This document shows, piece after piece, positions 1 through 12,672 of a stretch of 64,000 nt of DNA. Positions within the stretch are counted from its first letter, which is position 1; the number at the start of each line of letters is the position of its first letter. The translations under genes and the position numbers were made by a program. The notes under the pieces were generated by a model. It saw only the letters and a list, made by a program, of their open reading frames with translations. It did not search any database and was not told the origin of the DNA. This DNA comes from Bombus terrestris. Lineage: Eukaryota; Arthropoda; Insecta; Hymenoptera; Apidae. Location: positions 3,217,001 through 3,281,000 of the forward strand of contig NC_063271.1 of NCBI RefSeq assembly GCF_910591885.1. Reading direction: 5' to 3'.

Positions 1-1664
1 TTTCGGTATTTGTAGTTGTTCATAAATCACTCTTATTTCTTTTCTTGTATCTTTAAATAACGAGCGATGTGTTCTCGTTCTGTGTTTCTTTTGATTAGTT
101 GGTCGAGAAGTATTTATTAACTCGAATCTACCACGGTATTTTAACTACAACGCAAATACTGTTCGAATATCGATCAACATTGAAAAATTGTATATATTTG
201 CGCGAAAGATATCCACCAGATGTTATTAGCATGTAAAGTTAACTAGAAACATGTAGCTAATTCGAGGCAGGAGTCCAAGGACGGATACCTTCGAAAATAA
301 AAAGAAATAGGAGAAGAGGAAGTTCGTGGACGAGAACACAGAAAGAGGAAATTTCATCGAAGATCCTTCGTATGCGAATAGTAAAGGAATTAGGAGGACG
401 AGTTCCTGAACAACGTGGCAGCATAGGAATAACAACGACCAATACCATTCGATAATCGATGACAGACAAATAAATCCAGCGACGACTGACGATGCCCGTG
501 ATTTCACGAATTCCGACCTGCTTTTGATTCTCGCCTCTCTATTCGCGGAATCGCTGGTCACGAATCGACCAATTTCCACCGTCTTTGTTACGTAAGTTCT
601 ATTTTTGTGCCGACCTGACAGCTTTATCTGCGTTTCTAAATGAGACGAATTGAAAGGAGACAAACACGCCGAACGCAGATTTGGTCGCCTTCATTTTTTC
701 CACGTCTACGTTCAACAATTTTTCGATCAAATTTCTCGTATTATAGAATTTTCCGATACATAGGTATATTACAGTGGCATGGTAAAAAATTCGGAATCGT
801 TAGAAAAATTCACAGAATTCATGGAAACCCACGGGATGTATAAAATTCTACAGAATCCGTAGAAGTGAAAAGGATCGCTTTAGAATGTTCCTATCCTAGA
901 ATATCCCATTGCCAACGATTGTATCAAAATAAAGAATATCATTATTAATAGTTATAGCGTTAATTTAATAACAAAGTTAGAAGTGATCGAAGAAGTGTTT
1001 CCAGATTTTTGGTTGGCAATATAAATCTTTGGCAGACAAGATGTTTAGAATAAAGAACGGAGAATTAGTGGGAAATACGTATCGAATGTTCGCCAATGTT
1101 TTGAATGTTGTGCTTGTGGTTAATTTAACGGTCCGAATGATAGGAAGAAAAATCGTTCGTGGGGGAGTACGTGCAAGGACAGGGGGATGAAAATAAGATG
1201 CGGCAAAAATATCGGTGGGTGCTGCAAATAGATCGATAATTCATAGAAGCTGGTACAAATCGCAGAGTCGGGCCTTGCTGACAGCAACAGTTTGTTTTCC
1301 TATCGTCTTAAAGCGTTGGAAAAGATGCTCAAAAGAAATGAGCGCGTCGTCATACTTAATTCCGCGCGCCTACATGAGAACGACGTAACCTTCCTTCATT
1401 TATTTTCACGACATCATTACATGATGTCGATTATCTTCAACGATGATACGTTGTCGTCAAAAGATTCAATTTTGGTGCATACGTATGTACATTGTATGTA
1501 TATAGTGTTTCGTAAAATTATTCGAACATTTATTGTAAAATACTTTTTTTGGAAAGTTTAGAACAAGTTTGGAAATACACATAAAAGTAACGAGACGATT
1601 ATTGTGAATATACGTTTCTCGAAAATATTATATTTGATATAGATCGTCGTCTTAAACATATGTA
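1..1664. other. AT-rich noncoding flank
   Basis: No supported gene. Open frames here are short, rich in S/F/L or R, and have neither splice sites nor a recognisable domain. The sequence becomes progressively more AT-rich towards the first MITE. I see no tRNA, no repeat array and no convincing exon. Confidence 0.5.
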
Positions 1665-1877
1665 TTAGGTTGTCCGAAAAGTTTCTTTCGTTTTATAAGG
1701 AAATAATAGACGCACAGTGTCCTTTGTTTTATACTAGTTCATTGAATTATGTACGAACATAATAATAGAAATACAACGAAATGGATCATATCTAATTCAA
1801 TAAAATAATATAAAACAGATATTGTTGTTTATTTATTATCACCTTATGAAACGAAAGAAACTTTCCGGACAACCTAA
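1665..1877. mobile_element. mariner-type MITE, copy 1
   Basis: A 213-bp non-autonomous element flanked on both sides by the dinucleotide TA (1663-1664 and 1878-1879), the usual mariner/Tc1 target duplication. The left end starts TTAGGTTGTCCGAAAAGTTT, and the terminal inverted repeats run about 36 bp with two mismatches (positions 13 and 30 of the repeat). The interior is AT-rich and has no open frame, so transposition would have needed a transposase from elsewhere. Its right end matches its own left end closely, unlike the two other copies in this window, so it may be a different subfamily. Confidence 0.9.
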
Positions 1878-1879
1878 TA

Positions 1880-3260
1880 TAATTAGAAGATAAAGATCAC
1901 AGATTATCGACACACATTGATACAAATTGATTCGTTCGCTCGGATATTTTTTTATCTCTGGGTAGAGTACGTCTGTAATTAATTTTTTACTGGTCTCTAT
2001 ATATATTTTTGGATATACTACAAACTTCTCCCACTTAACGATGGTAATTGTGTTCCATTACAATGCTAATGAAATTTCAAAATATTTTGTATAGCACATA
2101 CGATACATCTACAGAAAGATTTTACGGTAAATGTCCAAATACATTCGCGAGCCGGTCTACATATATGCATGGTAACGTCGGAATCAATTTGTTAAAAGGA
2201 CCCGGCGGACCATGTGTATTTTAATTACTTCGTTCGATATTTTCAATATTCCACGTTTGGATGTCGTTAATTGGATCCATTTGTTTCCCTTTTCAAGATC
2301 CGATTACGAGCAGCCCGGGTTTTCGGATATTTCTCGTGGTTACGCTTCCGCCATGGCTCGTGTGTCATTATTCTCTGCAATTTCTATTGCTTCGTTACGC
2401 TGTTCGCTCGTTATTCGAACCGATCTCGAAAATCGACTTTATCGTACGAAAACCAACGAGATTCCAACTGGATTACCGTTCTGCACCGAGTTGTCATTCC
2501 TTCGTTCAAACTGTTTTCCAGAACAATTTGATTACTCTTGATTTTCACTTGTGTTTCTTTCCAATAACAAACATATTCGTCCGCGTTATATTTTCTCTTT
2601 TAGTGATCTCATTTTTGTTTGTCTTATCAAACAATATCTTTTAATTCTGAGTTTTTTCGTTTCTCCTTAATAAACTCTAAAACGAAACTATAGCGAGGTA
2701 TGGTCAGAAGGAACTTAACGATATCTGCTTTCATTGCAGCATTTTCATTTTATCGACAAAAATTTAATCCACCCTAGCCCATCCTATATACTACGCTCTC
2801 AACAAGAAAAATCTCAATTATTCCTTTCACTACCAAGTTTCCTTGTAAAGGGAAATATCAAAAATTGCAGGTACTTGCCTCGTTTCTTAACTATCCGAAA
2901 TCGTCTCTAAAAGCCGCGCAATTTCAGCCCTAACAATTGCTGAAAGGTCACGAAAGCGGGGTCTGTTCCTCAATTTTCTCGCAAGCAACGATTTAATCGG
3001 CCGACGAGCTATTCTAATTTTTTGTGAAACACAACAGAGGGGAAGCAGCCGGAAGGGAAGCCGGTGGATCGGTAATAAAAGTAAAGTAAGGTATTGGCGC
3101 GCGAACACGCGAGACACGATCCTCCGCGTGCCGAAATTACGGTAAATCACGTGAGCCGGTACTTATCGAAACGGCTCGGCGTTCACAGGGAGACGGGAGA
3201 GAGGGTGCGTGTCTGGATCCGTTGGTAAGATCGCGAAATCCTGGGAATTCGCGGAACACC
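1880..3260. other. noncoding, upstream of signal-peptide exon
   Basis: No supported gene. The first half is AT-rich; from about 2900 it becomes CpG-rich. A perfect CACGTG E-box core lies at about 3147-3152, roughly 140 bp before the candidate start codon at 3291. If the exon there is real, this stretch would hold its promoter and 5' UTR. No TATA box was clear. Confidence 0.35.
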
Positions 3261-3261
3261 T

Positions 3262-3291
3262 ATGAATATGAATACGTTCGTTCGAATGTAA
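3262..3291 (+). other. upstream ORF abutting a start codon
   Basis: A nine-codon ORF starts at ATG 3262 and contains two further in-frame ATGs. Its TAA stop (3289-3291) overlaps by one base the ATG of the candidate signal-peptide exon (TAATG). Such an arrangement can allow termination-reinitiation or repress the main frame. It matters only if the exon at 3291 is real. Confidence 0.3.
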
Positions 3292-3357
3292 TGCGTCTGG
3301 TCTCGGGGCTGGTTTTCGTGAATACCATGCTCTACGTTCCTGCTACCAGCCAATCTG
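3291..3357 (+). CDS. probable first coding exon with signal peptide (partial)
   Basis: The product is unknown. From ATG 3291 the frame encodes 22 residues and one extra base before a consensus donor (CTG|GTAAGTAT, donor GT at 3358-3359), leaving a phase-1 intron. The peptide has a signal-peptide layout: a basic residue at position 2, a hydrophobic core of about 14 residues (MRLVSGLVFVNTMLY), then a small, polar stretch (PATSQS) suitable for cleavage. A short uORF ends on this start codon. Insect secreted and cell-surface proteins (Ig-family members, neuropeptide precursors) often have such a leader exon followed by a long intron. I could not find the next exon, so the family is unknown. It could be a chance ORF beside a cryptic donor. 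Confidence 0.4.
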
Positions 3358-4852
3358 GTAAGTATACGCGCACAGGGAAGCGCGGATAACTAGTTACCGA
3401 GTAAATTGATACGTCGGTACACGTACACGTTGCGTTCGGCTTTTCTCCCTCTTACTTTTTCCTCTCCATTCATCTTGCACGATATTTTCATGCGCGTGTA
3501 CCCTCGCGGCGAGGGTCGAGGAACAGGGGCCTTTTTCCTTGATAGTTGTAATCTAGCCGGACAATTACCGGGTCGATAAATAATTGCAGCCCTTATCGAA
3601 ATCGTGCGAGTTGCCATAACCACTAGGGTGGAAGGTTTCGTCTTTTTTTCGTCCTTCTTTCTTTCCCCTTTTCTTGTTTTCTTGGTCCGTTTGACGTTGG
3701 TCGGATAAAAGTGTGGAAAACGTTGCGATGCGTCATGTTACACGGATGAAACAGAAAAACTTGCGGTTCCGACGAAACACTGGCGTAGTTCGATTTTCCC
3801 GATCATCAACCGCGTTTTCGGTACGGTACAGCGACCGATTCGAGCGCTAAACGCTCTTTCATTCCGAGATCGTTGCGCTTTTATCGAGCTCGCGCGGACG
3901 AACGCGAACAAAAATGTCCCCGTGTTTCATCCCCTTTCCGCCGCCGTCCGTTGCGGTCAGCCGATGGACAGTGCGTCGCTGATCGAATAAAGAATACAGC
4001 TTTTTTCTTCTTTTTTTTTGTTAGTTCGTATGCGGGTCGCGGTTGCCCTTTTTTCTCCTCTTTTTTATACCAGAAAAAAATGGCTCTATTAACGTATCGG
4101 TAGTTAGTAATTGGGCGGTTTGTCATGCCGACGGTAATAAAATTTTAGCCGCGGTCGCGAAATCCATTCCGCTTGGCGAGCACCAGTCGAATTTTATGGT
4201 AAATAAAGAACCATACAAGCCTCGGACCCGTTATCGGGCCAATTCCCTCTGTGCTAAGCGGTCTCTCCGCTCTTTCTCTCTTTGTCTCTCTGTCTCTCTG
4301 TCTCTCCCTTCGTGCATCCCCATAACCACGAGCGCAATCTGCCAGAAGCACGCTCCCAACGAGGGCCCCATAGCCACTTATCGGCGAGAGGGTCGCGCTC
4401 GTCCGCAAACAAACTCATAAATAAAATCCTTATGCCGCAACTTTCATGGATGGCGATGCATACGCCACGGAGCGAGCGAAAAAGATGGAGAGCCGGTTGA
4501 TATCGAGGCTGCAGCTGACCCAGTTGCCAAACGTTAATCCAGTCGACATGGCGTGGAGTGAAAGACCATCCTGAGGATTTCGTGACTGTCAACGACACGC
4601 GAGTATAAATAAACCTGCTCTTGGATCGATCGGTATTTCACGCTGAATCGCGCCTTTCTCTGGTGCGTAGGAATTTTAAGGAGATTGAAGATTGGACGGA
4701 AGACCCACGGACGTGTTCGAACATTTGTGAACGCTTCTTATGAATGTATTATGTACGGTATACGAAAGAATATGAAATTTCATTGATTGTTAGGAAACTC
4801 GACTATCGCGATTATATTTATTATCGACAACTCTAAAATTAATTCTGAAAAT
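3358..4852. other. noncoding with simple T- and CT-rich tracts
   Basis: If the 3291 exon is real, this is the start of its intron. It contains a T-rich run at 4001-4019 and a TCTC/TCTG microsatellite at 4261-4309. Open frames crossing the microsatellite are artefacts of the repeat. No other gene signal was seen. Confidence 0.45.
4261..4309. repeat. CT-rich microsatellite (TCTC/TCTG)
   Basis: An imperfect pyrimidine-only tract built from TCTC and TCTG units. It creates long serine/leucine-rich open frames on one strand and arginine/glutamate-rich ones on the other, which should not be read as genes. Confidence 0.85.
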
Positions 4853-5032
4853 ATGTCGTATAGAAGTTACAAGTCACGATCACGAGACGCAGATACGAAA
4901 TTAAATAGCCCAGAAGCCTACGCAGATTATTTAAAGAAAATGGTTATTGGGAAAGATAAACGATTTTTGAAGGAAAGATTCGTCAAGTTGTCGACGGAAA
5001 AACATCTAATTCTATTTAAATCAACGATCTAA
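4853..5032 (+). CDS. small hypothetical ORF, 59 aa
   Basis: Not recognised. From ATG 4853 the frame gives a 59-residue lysine/arginine- and acid-rich peptide beginning MSYRSYKSRSRDADTK, then a mixed-charge stretch, ending at TAA. Composition is closer to a real protein than the S/F/L- or R-rich open frames around it. There is no AATAAA close downstream, no clear acceptor, and no recognisable domain. The frame stays open upstream through a 19-bp sequence that recurs at 13165. It may be a short exon, a decayed gene fragment or chance. Confidence 0.18.
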   Translation: MSYRSYKSRSRDADTKLNSPEAYADYLKKMVIGKDKRFLKERFVKLSTEKHLILFKSTI

Positions 5033-6023
5033 TATATTGAAAATTCAGCAAGGAAGAGATTTGGATGTTTTATTAGGAATTTTAAGATACACGATTCAGT
5101 TTGTACGATACTATGAAAAATATACGCGGCTGGATCTTTCGTTCTTTATTCTGTATAAGAATATCGTGTTATGAATGGCAATGATATTAATTTAAGCGAT
5201 GGTAAGTTACTTCTCGGGTTCGTAGAATCTTGTTACAACGTTAATTTCATCTTCCTCCGGCGCGGTTAATACACCCTTACAAATTTATTCGCCGCACCCA
5301 AGTTCCAGCCTGGAACGACACTTTTCATCCCCTGCGCGCGTAATTTCTCAGTAACTTTCGCATAGTGCGGCCGGAATATTGTACACGTACAATACGTTGT
5401 TGTTTTCCAATATTTTCGTGTTTGTTTCGAACAGCTACATACCCTAGTAACCATCGTCGAAGTAATTCCGCAAGTTTTTATTCCTCCATGCAACCAACGA
5501 TAAGTACCTATTGTTACTGGCATCGTTTAAAAATATCTTACTCATCTTTCATGAATAAATCAATAATTGTCAGAAGAAAGTACACCTTGACTTAAAAAAA
5601 TTCAGGCTGATCAACTTCAAGACGGATTACGAATCGCGCATTCATTACGCAAGCGATTATTACAACAATAACCGACCAGCGACTTCTTCTTTCAAGGTCC
5701 CCGGCAAGAAAATCACCCCGTATAATCGGCGTCTGTTTCTCAACCCGATTCCAACAATTTGTTCTTGCATGTAGTCTCACTAACAATAAGATATCCAAGA
5801 GCTACATAATAGGGATGATATCAAAGATCCACCCTTCTACTTCCTCAATCTCTTTCAACCCTAACAGCTTCTGCTGCCAATTCTTCTCTCTCCACCCGAC
5901 AACCCCATTATTCCTCCATGTAACCCAATCCCGTACAAGTTAACGAAGTCGTTGGTATCGTCGCATCGATCAGGTCCGATCCGGTTGCAAGTCGCGCGCC
6001 GCGAAATTTCGCGAGCAGACCGG
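5033..6023. other. noncoding, becoming CpG-rich
   Basis: No supported gene. From about 5950 CpG density rises sharply and includes the palindrome CGCGAAATTTCGCG near 6000. That could mark an unmethylated promoter-like segment, but no start site could be fixed. Confidence 0.35.
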
Positions 6024-6530
6024 ATGGGAAGGTTAGTAGCGAAACTCAACGAGAGGCTGTCACGAAACTTTTGGAACGCCGAGTTTCGACCGGATAACCG
6101 AGGCAGCTTGCGTCTGGACCGGCACTCCGCGCGGTTGCGCGCCGGAATATTAAACGAGCGCGGTCGGATCGGACGCGTTACGCCGCTCCTTCGCGGCCTC
6201 TCTTCTTCGTCTCGCTTTTCCTTTTTGCCTTTTTCATCTCAGTTCACTGGCTCATCGGTTCAACTCAAAATTCAGCGCCCGTCCAGGCGGACCCTGGCCA
6301 AAATTCAACAACTTTTTCCAGGGTGTTCTCTTCGCTTCTTCTATCGGGGGAGATCCGGTCTCTTCGCGAAACTTTTTCTATCGCGATTACATGGCTTGGG
6401 CGTTAAGGATGGAAAGGAATATCCGTTATCATCTTTGCTCACAACTCTAAATGGATTTTGTTTGCTGCAGAGGAGAAATCCGCGCGTTTTTGTTCAAACT
6501 TCGGTTGGTTCTGGGTCCAAGTCATTTTGA
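6024..6530 (+). CDS. long open frame of doubtful coding status, 168 aa
   Basis: The frame is open from about 5952; the first ATG is at 6024. The product would be arginine-, serine- and leucine-rich, with no domain, signal peptide or membrane segment I recognise. It coincides with a CpG-dense segment, where TAA/TAG/TGA are scarce, so length alone is weak evidence. No acceptor, donor or polyadenylation signal supports it. It is kept only because it is the longest open frame in the window. Confidence 0.12.
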   Translation: MGRLVAKLNERLSRNFWNAEFRPDNRGSLRLDRHSARLRAGILNERGRIGRVTPLLRGLSSSSRFSFLPFSSQFTGSSVQLKIQRPSRRTLAKIQQLFPGCSLRFFYRGRSGLFAKLFLSRLHGLGVKDGKEYPLSSLLTTLNGFCLLQRRNPRVFVQTSVGSGSKSF

Positions 6531-7527
6531 AGACGTGGCGGCATGGAGTGGACAGAGGCGAGTTGAGTAAATGGGATTTGTTGGCTCTAGAGAAACCAAG
6601 TTTACGTATCCGTGTCTTTTGGGAAGCAAGTGACTGCATTCTGCAGTTTCTTGTCTCGTAGCATCGAATCCCGTTACTCATATGGATCGTAGTTTCCACG
6701 AAAAGTAGATTCTACTTGCAACAGAGTGTAATTTTTGAGCTTCGACATCGGTTTCGATTATTCGGATTGACAATTACCGAGTACAAACATACGTATTAAT
6801 ATGGCGCTGTAATGAAACGGAGATGTATTTCATCCGAATATTTCTAGCAAAAAACAGCTTAGTTTAGCGAATAAGCTTTCCATATTGGTATTTCGTATAT
6901 CGTTGACTTGATTTTATTCAACTACGTACGAAAGAAAGCATAAAACGAGAAGTTAATCGAATTGCTCGTGTATGACGTAAAATTTGCAACTTCTAAAGTG
7001 TCCTTGAAAAAATATCTTTCCAATTAAACGGCTAGAGCCAGAAGCAGAGACACGTTTCTATTAACAACTTTGATAATCCAATTAAATTACCGGAAAGCAG
7101 GTAGCCAAGTTTATTTTTGCCAGCGGTCCGTAAACAGAAGGCAGCGGACGAGGTCGCAAAGCTGGTAGCAAATGGAGAACGAAAAGGGGGAAAGAGGGAA
7201 GCCCGGTTGGAAAACAAAAGGAACAATCGCGGAGAGTAATGAACGAGTTACGAATCTTAGGGGGTACAGAGAGCAAACGGGCGTCTATATTTGCTGGGTT
7301 TTGGCGGGTCGCCAACAATAGCTGTTTCGGCTAGGTTATATCTCACTCCATGGCAACCCATAACAAACATAAGTGAATTATGTCGACGCGTGCCGCGTTC
7401 GATACTTTACAGAAGCGCGGCGGTCAAACCCGATTAGTTCGGCGTCGAAAACGCTTCGCGAGATCAATTGCATGCGCCGTGTGTCACCTTCTATCATCCC
7501 ACGCTCTCACTCCACCCTCTCGTACAG

Positions 7528-7600
7528 TCTCTTTTGCTCCTTCTCTCTCTCTCTCCCTCTCTTTCCCTTCCTACCTCCTCCCTCTTCCTCTCCCTTTCGC
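7528..7600. repeat. CT-rich simple repeat
   Basis: An almost uninterrupted pyrimidine tract, with a pure (TC)n core followed by CCTCCTCC-like units. It explains the overlapping serine/proline/leucine-rich open frames at this place. Confidence 0.85.
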
Positions 7601-9867
7601 TCTGTCGTTGATTTATCCTTTTAATAGGGGCTGGTTTTTCGGCTGATCGCGTGCGGGAACACGACAAACAGATTTTTCACGCTATGCAAATCGGGATTAT
7701 GATAGATCAGCGGCGTAACGAGAAACAAATCGTTAATGAATATTCAGCGCGTGTCGAGTGTTCGGGGTACCAACAGTTTAATACGCTTAACGATTATCGT
7801 TATTGTTGTGTTCGCCCGGTAAAAAATTCTTATCGTGGAATGATCGAATAAAAAAGAAAAAAAAGTCGCGAACAAGCTTCGAAGTTAACAAAGAAATATG
7901 TTTGATAAAAATGTGAATATGAAAAATGAGATTGGATATACCGTGACACATACATTTTAATACGTAGCATAGAAATGTTCGATTCTCTTTTCCAAACTTT
8001 GTTAATAAAATCATGTCACAGACGAAAAACTGTTTCATCCGTTAAATATTCGAAATATATTCGTGAAAAATGTTCGACGATAAATGTACGAATACTTTCA
8101 TAAATCTCTACAGCGCTCAAAACTAGCCGGTAATGGCGACCCTATAATTAGCTCGAAAATAGCCGCGAAGACAGCAAGCCGCTATCTTGATCAGAATTAA
8201 CGTCAAAAATTCCAGTCGAACGAGATAACTTTCATCGGAGTGGCTCGATAATGCTATCGCTCCTCTTAGAGGCGCCGACAAGGATTTATTGCGGGGCGTC
8301 ATTGTAATCGTTGCTGTTTTTCCGGATCATCGGGGACGGGATTTACGGTCGACAGTTTCGGCGTAACAACAAGCTTTCCTCGCTTTATCAATTACGATGT
8401 ATGCGCCAGGCGACGGGAATCGACCGCGCGTAAATCAACGCCGGAGGAATTTGAAAAACGCGCGAAACTCGCAAGCACAAATCGCTGTCAAATATAATTA
8501 GTCGAGGATACCGCATGAGCACCGTGACTCTTCGCCCCCGATTTGCATTCAAAGCTTCCAGTATCAACCTTTTTTCTTCCTCCAACAGAGAGTCAGAGAT
8601 TTATCGTGGGCGTCATTTTAATCACCGACGGTTTTTCAGATAATCGAAAGTGATTGCGCGAGCTTGTATCAGCGTATCGGCGAGCAGCGATCCCGCGAAT
8701 CCGCTGCCAACAAATTTCCACGTCGACCCGTCCTGGAAAACCGATGGCTCCGCGAATTTTCCAAGCGCAAATAAAAACGAATTTGTGTAACTCTTTGCCT
8801 CCCGGTACTTTGAGCAGTTTCATTTACACGCGTTAGGATATTTAGCTTCTTTCTATACATTTTACTGGCTGCCTCGCTCGTTCAACTTCCCAGCGGCTTT
8901 CGACATCAACTCGATTAGAAATATGATTTTTATCGAAATTCTGTCCAAGTCTAGGAATTGATGAGTCAGGCGAGCAACTGTGATAATGGAGTTTAAAAGA
9001 TTTAAAAGTCACCGAAATGTTACATACAACCGTGAAGATAACACACGTTTTAAAGATCCAACACGCTCCGTCACTCGGCTACGAATATTTATGTATCTAT
9101 GGGGTATTTAAACGTGAAACAAATTTACGGCATGTACGGTGGCTGCGAGAAGTATCTCTATACAACCCTTATTTTTCTATATTTTATCTTTGTAATATGA
9201 AATTTTTGTAGCCATATAAAACTATTAGATTATTTAGTACGTAAATGATATGACGAATATACTTTTCGTAGTCACTGCATCTAATATGCAAAAATATTCA
9301 GAATATCCAGAGTGAAACAAATCATTGCACAGATTCCATTTCTTTACTCAGATACGTGTAATAAACGTCCACGGTGTATTAATGACCGAACCCCGCAAAT
9401 CTGAACTTAAGAAGTAAATAAATTAGAAAACACTTTTCGCATTAGCAAGGAGAGCCATTAGCCTCTGGGATCGAAGGATTCATTGGCATTCCTAAAGCAA
9501 TCATAGATTCTCGAAAGCGAACTCTTCCTTCCAAGACAGATCGAGCTTGCGTCCCTCGAAAAAGACAATAAGGAAATTCCTTTCTACCCCGATACTCTCG
9601 ATTCATTGCTCGAGGCCAATAAAGCGAGAGTGCGTGATAAATAAAGTAGGATCGCGGGGGGATCGAACCAGGGGCTTACAGCAAAACACTTGCCACGGCT
9701 CTTTAGCATTCGTTAATTTTCTTCTGCCAAGTCACCCTCGTAGTAGGTGTGTTCTAATCGCGTATCCCCTCTCGATCGATTCGTCCTTCGAATTTGCAGC
9801 TCCGCTCGTTTCACGCTCCTACAAACTACATGCAGCCGAATCTTGTTAACTCGAACCATTGTGATCC

Positions 9868-9887
9868 AAAAAAAAAAAAAAAAAAAA
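9868..9887. repeat. poly(A) run, 20 bp
   Basis: Twenty consecutive A residues on the plus strand. It could be the tail of an old retroposed sequence, but no retroelement body or target duplication could be recognised next to it. Confidence 0.85.
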
Positions 9888-11394
9888 TATCTAAAGCTAC
9901 AGAGGATTTTAACTGCTATTTGTCTTTATACGAATTGGAATCTCTAAAATTGAGAAAAAATTAATTCTTATATCAACGTTCCTTCGAGCGGTTTTCTTTC
10001 TTTTTCACTATTCTTATTTGAAAAACTCGATAAAATCTTGACAACTGAAAGATTTCAGTTCTTAGAGATTCGATTTACCAAGCAACGATTTAACTGTAAC
10101 GACGATTTGCTTTAATTAGCAAATATCGATCTAAAGATTGCTCGCGTTTCTTGTTCAAATCGTGTAGATTACTGTCGATCGACCTCTTGATTCCAGTTAA
10201 AAAGCGTAACGAGGCGTGCTCTCGACACGCGATGAGCAACCGATCGGCTGAGCAAATCCGATAATTCGCACGAGCCTCGATATCCTTTTTTAATTCCATC
10301 ATTCGCGAGGCTTTCTCGTATCGTCGAAGCGCATCCGATCGGTTTTCGGTTATTAACGCGTTCATCGCGAATGTGGGTCGTTATCAATCTTTCCGAATAG
10401 GATTTCCCATCCAGCTACCACCTCCTCTTCCGCTCTGTCGACGCGGCGAACACACAAAGGATTTTTTCCCTCGCTCATTATTCGCGTTGTTATTACCAGC
10501 TAAACGATCCACGTTGATTCGTTTAATCGTCCACGGGATCGATCGCGCTTATTAATCGCATTACACCCATTCGATTCGTTTCATTTCCAGCTACCAACTC
10601 GTTCTACGACGTTTAACGTTCTTTGTTCGTTAGCTTTGCCGCATCCTGTTTTCCTTCCAATTTTACGCGAACGTTGTCTCACGGAACAGGAATTTCTTTG
10701 GTCTTCTGTCCGTGACTGCGTCGTTGGATTTCCTGTGCTCACGTTTTGTTATCGTTCAACAATTTCTTAAGCTTAAACCTCTGTTGTAAGGTTTGTGAAA
10801 AGATAAAACACGTCTGTAGTTATACACTATGAAAGACTAGAAGAAGAGTTATTTTAAGAGACAGATGACTCGATTTTGTTAGATCCTTGAGTTTATTTAA
10901 AATTCACAGGGGATACCATTTCATCCATGACGTTCTTCAAAGACTAAATTCGTTCTGTAAAAAGATGGCAATAGCATTCGAATTAATGAAATTGTACGAC
11001 TAAACATGATCATAGATACTCAAAAAATTTGATGTCCCTCGATCTACGATTATCAAATACTATAAAGATTTCCTATAAATTACTATTCGTTACATATTTT
11101 TTGAGTTAATCGCGCGCTAAAATAGTATTAATAAAAGTGTAAAAAAATTATGTGATCGAACACGACCAATCAACAATTTTACAATTATCTAACAATATTT
11201 TATCCTACATACACGTCGTCCAAAAATGACTCCTCCAAATGGAAATACCCTTAATTAAACTCTGATCCAAGCAATGCCACTTCTACAGGCAAATCCCATG
11301 GTAAGTCTCTTCAGTCGAGAGTATCTTTCAATAAGAGTTTGTGGCTTTAACAAAGCGATAATAAATATCGTCGGGACAGTGCACGTTAGTGTTC

Positions 11395-11560
11395 TCTCAC
11401 GCGATAGTCGCATACGCGTAAGGGCGAGTGTATTAGTGGGTCCAGAGATAGGGGTGGCGTTTCGCTGGTTTCGCACGGTCGAGTTGGACAGGTTATCTCT
11501 CTAATCCTATCGTTTTGGTGTACGCTATTCCAGCCTGTGCCGAACTTCCAGGGGCATGAG
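11395..11560. repeat. threefold repeated block, copy A (most diverged)
   Basis: Shares with copy B (near 12525-12671) the string TGCTGGTTTCGCAC (here CGCTGGTTTCGCAC), a following TTATCTCTCTA...CC.ATCGTTT.GG core, and an upstream TTAGTGGG motif. It is more diverged than B and C and has lost their reading frame. No transposon ends are visible. It may be an ancient local duplication of a noncoding element. Confidence 0.6.
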
Positions 11561-12499
11561 ATTGCATAGATACGGAGGATAGCCCAGAGATTTACCATTC
11601 TAATGTATGCGAACGTTAGTTGAATATTCCGCCGAGCCGCTGCCACCGAAACGTGTCTCGAGCTCTCCTTGCCCGCACTTCCACTCTATTTTTTTACTAT
11701 TTTTCAGGGTTATTCGCTTTGGAGAACCGAGAACGTGCTAAGTTCTCCTTAAAAAGGACTTGCCTAATTTTCGGCTCAAAACTCCGGATAAACGTTATTT
11801 TTTACTTATTCTAGAAGGTCTGAGGATTTTTCCCTTCATAATTACCCCTAAGCTCGCTATTTAGTTTCCTACATTATTATTCTACGTATACGAAGAATTA
11901 TTCCATTGCTACGTCGTACTAAATTTAACATTCTATTCTACTCGATTCCTTTTACGCATGAATCATGGTCTTGTGTGTCATAAATGAATCTTAGTAGATA
12001 TATATCAAGGTAGATACGTTACTGGTTCTAAAAATATACAAATTCGTCTGTATTACGAATATATTTTTAAAAATTAATTTACTGAATACAAGCCAATTTA
12101 GATAAAATATCAAATACTACAAAGCCTGGCAGGGGTTAAGCAAAACCGTTGATTTCCCATAACTAACAAACATCACTTTTCAGCCTTTTCAACACCACAC
12201 ACGGTCCCTACTTTCCCACAATCGTTTTCTGTCGGTAGCTACCACAGTTACCCCTATTTTCCATAGAGAGCTTCCACCATACGATGCAATTCTCTACTCT
12301 GCTTACGAGTATATGCAGAAATTGAGATTTCAAAGCAGCTAATAGAACAGCAACGATATAACGCAACACTGAAGTAGAACATTTTTTGTTCCCTGATAAA
12401 AGAAGCTAAGAGACGAACAGGGGAGGAATCAACAGTATGCAGGTGCAGTAATAATGCGTATCAACGCGAAGGAGGGGCTCGCTTCGAAGCTACTTAAAT

Positions 12500-12672
12500 A
12501 CTTGGTCGTGTGCGTTTAGGCGTGCAGTTTAGTGGGCCGCGGACGGTAGTTAGTATAGGCTTAGATAGAGGGGAAACAGAGAGTTCTGCTGGTTTCGCAC
12601 GCTGGGGTTGGGACTGGCTGGCACCAGATTTATCTCTCTACCCCATCGTTTCGGCCTACGTTGTTATGGGGC
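12500..12672. repeat. threefold repeated block, copy B
   Basis: The core 12601-12671 matches copy C (13591-13660) almost without gaps. It includes GACTGGCTGG, TTTATCTCTC, CCCATCGT and ACGTTGTTATGGG. CCCCAT and ATGGGG at either end of the last part can pair as a hairpin. Just upstream, TTAAATACTT at about 12494 lies some 30 bp before GCAGTTTAGTG, a TATA-plus-initiator-like spacing, so it might be a transcription start. The core is open in one frame (reading DWLAPDLSLYPIVSA), also conserved in copy C. Confidence 0.6.

Larger units (their letters stand above)
6531..11380. other. noncoding, simple repeats only
   Basis: No supported gene in almost 5 kb. It holds a CT-rich tract (7528-7600) and a pure A20 run (9868-9887). 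A short segment with a tRNA B-box-like sequence near 9660 lacks the rest of a tRNA. The remaining open frames are short and low in complexity. Confidence 0.45.

Noticed and set aside
9640..9715. B-box-like GGTTCGATCCC on the minus strand
   Set aside because: No acceptable A box, D arm or acceptor stem upstream. The nearby poly(A) is in the opposite orientation for a SINE.
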